The translations under genes were made by a program, and so were the position numbers. From contig CATNCS010000004.1 in the NCBI GenBank assembly GCA_950097245.1, positions 1 to 64,000 of the forward strand: a DNA stretch of 64,000 nt, read 5' to 3'. The notes below the pieces were generated by a model, which ran no database searches, had not been told where the DNA came from, and saw only the letters and a program-made list of their open reading frames with translations. The stretch is from an uncultured Oscillospiraceae bacterium. GTDB taxonomy: Bacteria > Bacillota > Clostridia > Oscillospirales > Oscillospiraceae. Positions 60,094-64,000 of this stretch are shown piece by piece; position 1 is the stretch's first letter, and every line of letters starts with the position of its first letter.

Positions 60094-61251
60094 TTATTCT
60101 ACACTAACGGGAATTTTGTTGTCACCGTACTGCACATAGTCCACCTGGGTCAGGTCCAGGGGCTGGTCAAAGGGGATGTAATTCCGGAAAACGCCTATAG
60201 GCTCGCCGGTGATGGGCAGGGTGACAGGCTGGGACTGAATATACTGCTGCATCGCATCATAGTCCTGAGCCTCAGAGAAGAACACAGTACCATCCTTCAA
60301 AACGATCTTAATATCTCCAAAAGCGGGGCCGATATGGTCATTGACAGGCAGGGAGCAGTCAACGCGGTAGGTCAGACTCAGGGGAGACAGGGACATGGAC
60401 TGGATGGTGTTGGTGTAATCCAGCAGCTCGTCGTGCCAGGTGAGTCCCCCGGCATCCAAGTCGATGGTCCGGGATTGGAAGCTGAGGCCAAAGTCAAAGA
60501 CAAAGTCTCCAGTAAAGATGGGGGTGTATTCCTTGTCGGGCACCTGAATCCACAGACCGGAAATAGTGAGGGTTTTTGCCCTGCCGTCGTTAAACTGAAG
60601 GTCGGTCTCCCCCTCCAAGGTGCAGAAACACAGGACAAACTCCTTGCAGTTGTCGGTGGGGTCATTGTCGGTAAGGTCGGTTTTTACCTGATTGTAGCTG
60701 AACTCTGTGTAAGCGCCCTCCGGGGATTCCAGAGTGGCAGGGAGCTGATAATAGCCCTGGGTGTCGCCGTCCAGGTCGGGCAAAGTGGTTCCTGCCGGGG
60801 CGTCTACCCGCAAGCGGATATAGTAGACGTTTTCGTCCGCGATCACAGCCAGCGGGGTAATGGTGGCGCCGTTTTGGGTGACGGCGGCGGGGAGCTGGGC
60901 GGTGGCCTCACCGGCGGCATGTCCAAGCCGGTCAATGGTGTCCAGCTGGCCCTGGGAGAGGGGATTCCCCTCTGTGGCGAAGAAGTCCTGGAACAGTTCA
61001 CCGGCTCCGAACGCCCGGCCCGCCGCCAGGGCGGAGACGGACAGCGCCGCAACCACCGCAGCCGCGATGAGCAGCTGGGCAGGCTTGAACCGCTTGGCAG
61101 TCCGGTTGGGTTTAAGGTCCTTTGATTTTGTTTGATTGACGTTGTTCATTGTGATCTCCTTAATCCGCGACGGGGAATAGGGGGTCCTCCCGTCTAACTC
61201 CAGGTTTTCCGCTGGATACCGGTCCAGCAGATCGGAAATGTTACACTTCAC
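60094..61251 (-). CDS. Putative membrane anti-sigma factor (DUF4179-like)
   Basis: A 385-aa single-pass protein. Residues 1-62 are cytoplasmic (MKCNISDLLDRYPAENLELDG...). One helix follows (about 63-82, QLLIAAAVVAALSVSALAAG), then a large extracellular strand-rich region. Architecture and position directly after an ECF sigma gene, with which the GTG start overlaps, point to a DUF4179-type anti-sigma factor. The extracellular part may sense a cell-envelope signal. Confidence 0.75.
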   Translation of the reverse strand: MKCNISDLLDRYPAENLELDGRTPYSPSRIKEITMNNVNQTKSKDLKPNRTAKRFKPAQLLIAAAVVAALSVSALAAGRAFGAGELFQDFFATEGNPLSQGQLDTIDRLGHAAGEATAQLPAAVTQNGATITPLAVIADENVYYIRLRVDAPAGTTLPDLDGDTQGYYQLPATLESPEGAYTEFSYNQVKTDLTDNDPTDNCKEFVLCFCTLEGETDLQFNDGRAKTLTISGLWIQVPDKEYTPIFTGDFVFDFGLSFQSRTIDLDAGGLTWHDELLDYTNTIQSMSLSPLSLTYRVDCSLPVNDHIGPAFGDIKIVLKDGTVFFSEAQDYDAMQQYIQSQPVTLPITGEPIGVFRNYIPFDQPLDLTQVDYVQYGDNKIPVSVE

Positions 61252-61792
61252 GGAGATAGCCCTCCCTCGTCAGTATTTGTTTCAGCTTCATCCGGCCCCG
61301 CCGGAGCCTGGTCTTGATAGTGGATTCATTGATGTGCATACAGCGGGCAATCTCCTGCACCGTCTGGGCGTAGTAGTAGTGGCGCAGGAAGATCTCCCGG
61401 TCCGGTCCCGGCAGGGCGTCCACCGCCCGGCGGACCAGCCGCCGCTCCTCCGCCCGCTCGTACTCCCCGGGCGGGTCGTCGGGGCCGGGGAGCTCCAGGG
61501 CGTCCTCCTCCAGGGGCAGGGTCTGGCCAATCTGCCGCAGCCGGTTTTTGGCCTTGTTCCGGGCCACCGCCCCCAGCCACGCCTTCACCGCCCCCGGCCG
61601 CAGAGCCTCGGGCCGGCCCCAGGCGGCCAGGAACACGTCGGAGACAATCTCCTCCCCGTCCTCAACGGGCATGGCGTTTCGCAGGATATTCCACACCACC
61701 GCCGAGACATAGGGAATGTAGCGGTCCATCAGCGCCTCCAGCCCGGCGGGGTTGCCGGCGCGTATTTTTTCGATCATTGCTTCTTCCCGCAT
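61241..61792 (-). CDS. ECF-type RNA polymerase sigma factor
   Basis: A 183-aa sigma-70 factor with region 2 (ALMDRYIPYVSAVVWNILRNAMPVEDGEEIVSDVFLAAW) and region 4 (ALPGPDREIFLRHYYYAQTVQEIARCMHINESTIKTRLRRGRMKLKQIL). I chose ATG at 61792 after AGAGGTG. The downstream overlapping gene is the probable anti-sigma partner. The regulon cannot be read from this window. Confidence 0.92.
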   Translation of the reverse strand: MREEAMIEKIRAGNPAGLEALMDRYIPYVSAVVWNILRNAMPVEDGEEIVSDVFLAAWGRPEALRPGAVKAWLGAVARNKAKNRLRQIGQTLPLEEDALELPGPDDPPGEYERAEERRLVRRAVDALPGPDREIFLRHYYYAQTVQEIARCMHINESTIKTRLRRGRMKLKQILTREGYLREV

Positions 61793-61893
61793 ACGGAACA
61801 CCTCTGAACTGATTTGAAAGCCGCTTTCACCTATCATATCACAGGCGGGCTCCCATTGGTTTCAGCACATCTCCAAGAAAATTACGCTTTGCC

Positions 61894-61921
61894 TTGCAAT
61901 TTTCCCCAAGTCGAGTATAAT
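61894..61921 (+). promoter_or_regulatory. Promoter of the nicotinate phosphoribosyltransferase gene
   Basis: TTGCAA, 16 bases, TATAAT. A small hairpin, GGGGTG...CACCCC (61933-61950), lies between it and the start; it may bind a regulator. Confidence 0.65.
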
Positions 61922-61969
61922 AGGGTCAACAAGGGGTGTCTTGTCACCCCGACAAAGGAGGCTTTCTTG

Positions 61970-63418
61970 ATGAAAGCGAAGACAAATCTGACCATGCTGT
62001 GCGACTTCTACGAGCTGACCATGGCCAATGGCTACTTTCAGACCGGCTTGCAGGACCGCATCTGCTACTTCGACGTGTTCTACCGCTCCGTCCCGGACAA
62101 GGGGGGCTTTGCCATTGCGGCGGGCCTGGCCCAGGTGGTGGAGTACATCCAGGAGCTGCGCTTTGACCAGGAGGACGTCGACTACCTGCGCACCAAGGGC
62201 TGCTTCAGCGAGGAGTTTCTGGCCTTTTTGCAGGACTTCAAGTTCACCGGCGACATCTGGGCCGTCCCCGAGGGGACCCCGGTCTTCCCCAACGAGCCCA
62301 TCCTCACCGTCCGGGCCCCGGCCATCCAGGCCCAGTTTGTGGAGACCTTTATCCTGCTCACCCTGAACCACCAGAGTTTGATCGCCACCAAGTCCAACCG
62401 CATCGTCCGGGCCGCCGAGGGCCGGCCGGTGGCGGAGTTCGGCTCCCGCCGGGCCCAGGGGGCGGACGGCGCCCTGCTGGGGGCCCGGGCCAGCTACATC
62501 GCCGGCTGCGCCGCCACCGCCTGCACCATGGCCGACCAGCGGTACGGCTCCCCCGCCACGGGGACCATGGCCCACTCCTGGGTGCAGATGTTCCCCGACG
62601 AGTACACCGCCTTCAAGACCTACTGCCAGCTCTACCCCAACAACGCCACCCTGCTGGTGGACACCTACAACGTCCTCAAGTCCGGCGTGCCCAACGCCAT
62701 CAAGGCCTTTCGCGAGGTGCTGGTGCCCATGGGCATCACCAAGTGCGGCATCCGGCTGGACTCCGGCGATTTGACCTACCTGTCCCAGAAGGCCCGGGAG
62801 ATGCTGGACGAGGCGGGGTTCCCCGAGTGCAAGATCGTGGCCTCCAACGCCCTGGACGAGTATATCATCCGGGACCTGGTGCGCCAGGGGGCGAGGATAG
62901 ACTCCTTCGGCGTGGGCGAGCGGCTGATTACCTCCCGCAGCGAGCCGGTGTTCGGCGGGGTGTATAAGCTGGCCGCCATCGAGGGGGACGATGGCACCAT
63001 CATCCCCAAGATCAAGATCAGCGAGAACGCAGCCAAAATCACTACCCCCCACTTTAAGAAAATTTACCGCATCTTCTCCAAGGACACCGGCAAGGCGGAG
63101 GCCGATCTCATCTGCCTCCACGACGAGGAGTTTGACTTCTCCCGGCCCCTGGAGCTCTTCGACCCGGACGCCACCTGGAAGCGGAAGGTGTACACCGACA
63201 TCGAGGCCCGGGAGCTGATGGTGCCCATCTTCCAGGGGGGCGAGCTGGTGTATCAGGTGCCCGACCTCCAGGCCAGCCGGGCCTACTGCCAGCGGCAGGT
63301 GGATGCCCTGTGGGACGAGGTGAAGCGGTTCGAGAACCCCCACAACTACTATGTGGACCTGTCTCAGAAGCTGTGGAATATCAAGCAGTCCCTGTTGAAC
63401 AGCCACGACGTCAAGTAA
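61970..63418 (+). CDS. pncB: Nicotinate phosphoribosyltransferase
   Basis: Makes nicotinate mononucleotide in NAD salvage. The 482-aa protein has the family motifs LTMLCDFYELTMANGYF, EFGSRRAQGADGALLGARASYIAGCAATACT (with the autophosphorylated-His region replaced as usual in this clade by the AHSWVQ segment: GTMAHSWVQMF), GIRLDSGDLTYLS and DSFGVGERLITS. ATG at 61970 follows AAAGGAGG. It is a single gene ending at a strong terminator. Confidence 0.95.
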   Translation: MKAKTNLTMLCDFYELTMANGYFQTGLQDRICYFDVFYRSVPDKGGFAIAAGLAQVVEYIQELRFDQEDVDYLRTKGCFSEEFLAFLQDFKFTGDIWAVPEGTPVFPNEPILTVRAPAIQAQFVETFILLTLNHQSLIATKSNRIVRAAEGRPVAEFGSRRAQGADGALLGARASYIAGCAATACTMADQRYGSPATGTMAHSWVQMFPDEYTAFKTYCQLYPNNATLLVDTYNVLKSGVPNAIKAFREVLVPMGITKCGIRLDSGDLTYLSQKAREMLDEAGFPECKIVASNALDEYIIRDLVRQGARIDSFGVGERLITSRSEPVFGGVYKLAAIEGDDGTIIPKIKISENAAKITTPHFKKIYRIFSKDTGKAEADLICLHDEEFDFSRPLELFDPDATWKRKVYTDIEARELMVPIFQGGELVYQVPDLQASRAYCQRQVDALWDEVKRFENPHNYYVDLSQKLWNIKQSLLNSHDVK

Positions 63419-63450
63419 ATTTTTCTTGCGTGATTTCTCTGATTATATAA

Positions 63451-63488
63451 AAAACTCTGGAGAGACGTTTCCTCTCCAGAGTTTTTTT
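63451..63488 (+). terminator. Terminator after pncB
   Basis: A 14-bp stem AAAACTCTGGAGAG/CTCTCCAGAGTTTT with further T residues. Confidence 0.9.
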
Positions 63489-63512
63489 GATCGAAAAATT
63501 GGACAAAAAGCA

Positions 63513-63554
63513 TTGACATTTGGGCATACATAATATATCATATTTGTATGCCCA
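63513..63554 (+). promoter_or_regulatory. Promoter and operator of the ribbon-helix-helix gene
   Basis: TTGACA, 17 bases, TATCAT (63536-63541). A perfect inverted repeat with 10-bp arms, TGGGCATACA (63521-63530) and TGTATGCCCA (63545-63554), brackets the -10, as expected for autorepression. Confidence 0.8.
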
Positions 63555-63571
63555 TAAGTGAGGTGAGAGGG

Positions 63572-63754
63572 GTGTCCCCACGGACAGGAAGGCCGCTAAA
63601 AGGCAAAGAGGCCCGAACAGAGAAGATCAATCTTCGCATTTCTAAAAATGAACTGCAAAGAATTCAAACCTGCGCCGGTCAAATGGGAATATCCAGAACT
63701 GACGCAATTATGGAAGGGATCAATTTGCTGGAGGCAGAGCTGGACAAAAAATAG
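63572..63754 (+). CDS. Ribbon-helix-helix DNA-binding protein
   Basis: A 60-aa CopG-like protein: a Pro/Arg/Gly-rich arm (SPRTGRPLKGKEART), then EKINLRISKNELQRIQTCAGQMGISRTDAIMEGINLLE. I prefer GTG at 63572, which follows GAGGTGAGAG; an ATG at 63548 lies inside the operator. It probably binds the inverted repeat over its own promoter. The next gene may be its partner. Confidence 0.85.
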   Translation: MSPRTGRPLKGKEARTEKINLRISKNELQRIQTCAGQMGISRTDAIMEGINLLEAELDKK

Positions 63755-63789
63755 GGTGTTGGCCGCCCTGATAAGCCAAACCAACACCC
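63754..63789 (+). terminator. Hairpin after the ribbon-helix-helix gene
   Basis: GGGTGTTGG and CCAACACCC arms; no T run follows, so it may be an RNA-stabilising hairpin instead. Confidence 0.45.
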
Positions 63790-63860
63790 GCTATAACCAC
63801 GCCAAAAGGAGTGGTAAATCTCACTATACCATTCTTCTTGGCGAAAATCAAGGAGGAAAT

Positions 63861-64000
63861 ATGATAAAGAAAGAGATTTTATTGGATTTGGAAGAACCCT
63901 TGGACCGTCTGTCCTGCGGCGTGAATGCAATGGGATTGATGGTGCTTGGACTGGCCCAGGCACATGAGCCCTATGCAAATGGGCTCCATGCGGTCTGGGA
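63861..64000 (+). CDS. Unknown protein, cut by the window end
   Basis: An open frame from ATG at 63861 after AGGAGG runs off the window (46 complete codons: MIKKEILLDLEEPLDRLSCG, then VNAMGLMVLGLAQAHEPYAN and GLHAVW). The start resembles small helical proteins that accompany ribbon-helix-helix or XRE regulators in Clostridia, but I cannot assign a family. Confidence 0.6.
   Translation, partial: MIKKEILLDLEEPLDRLSCGVNAMGLMVLGLAQAHEPYANGLHAVW

Overview
The window looks like the replication-origin region of a GC-rich (about 60% or more) Clostridia chromosome. The Oscillospiraceae are the best guess (Flavonifractor, Lawsonibacter or Intestinimonas-like). The evidence is the block rpmH-rnpA-yidD-yidC-jag facing dnaA-dnaN-S4 protein-recF-remB-gyrB-gyrA, two ParB-family genes flanking parA, strong ribosome-binding sites of Gram-positive type, and dense short palindromic repeats between genes. 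I saw no rRNA, tRNA, CRISPR array, insertion sequence or prophage.

Layout. 0.2-7 kb: mfd, a secreted Cys/His-rich protein, a DUF6882-like protein, a PrsA-type foldase lipoprotein and a dinJ/yafQ toxin-antitoxin pair. 7.2-13.3 kb (minus strand): a BMP-type nucleoside ABC transporter downstream of xpt (purine salvage). 13.5-27.4 kb (mostly plus): noc, parA, parB, an FtsL-like coiled-coil protein, serS, a PilZ protein, mscL, rsmG, a MinD-like ATPase, a methylglyoxal-synthase-like gene, hisS, aspS and a NagZ-like lipoprotein. 27.8-35.6 kb (minus): an AEC permease, ricT, holB, a YaaO-like decarboxylase, jag, yidC, yidD, rnpA, rpmH. 35.6-37.6 kb: the origin, with DnaA-box-like clusters on both sides of dnaA and an unwinding element before dnaN. 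37.6-47.3 kb (plus): dnaN to gyrA, a DIP1984-family protein and rnhA. 47.3-64 kb: small regulators with membrane proteins, a VWA protein, a GNAT enzyme, a T-box leader reading into a DUF2262-like gene and then glyS, an M23 peptidase, typA, a DUF4160/DUF2442/PEBP cluster, rubrerythrin, an ECF sigma factor with a putative anti-sigma protein, nicotinate phosphoribosyltransferase, and a ribbon-helix-helix gene with its operator.

How it fits together. dnaA, oriC, dnaN, recF and gyrase start and support replication. ParA, ParB and Noc, with at least three good parS sites (one perfect at the end of noc), organise and segregate the origin. The block from mfd to the NagZ-like gene reads toward the origin, opposite to the order known from Bacillus, so I infer an inversion next to the origin.

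The most unusual things are: (1) two or three families of intergenic palindromic repeats, one nested inside another, whose GTAG arm supplies the stop codons of dnaA, yidD, a decarboxylase and a membrane protein; (2) a T-box leader placed before an unknown gene upstream of glyS; (3) a toxin-antitoxin pair between two identical 25-bp terminator palindromes; (4) a methylglyoxal-synthase homologue lacking the catalytic Asp; (5) GyrA with Gln at the quinolone-resistance position; (6) several small regulator/unknown-protein pairs with clear promoters and operators.
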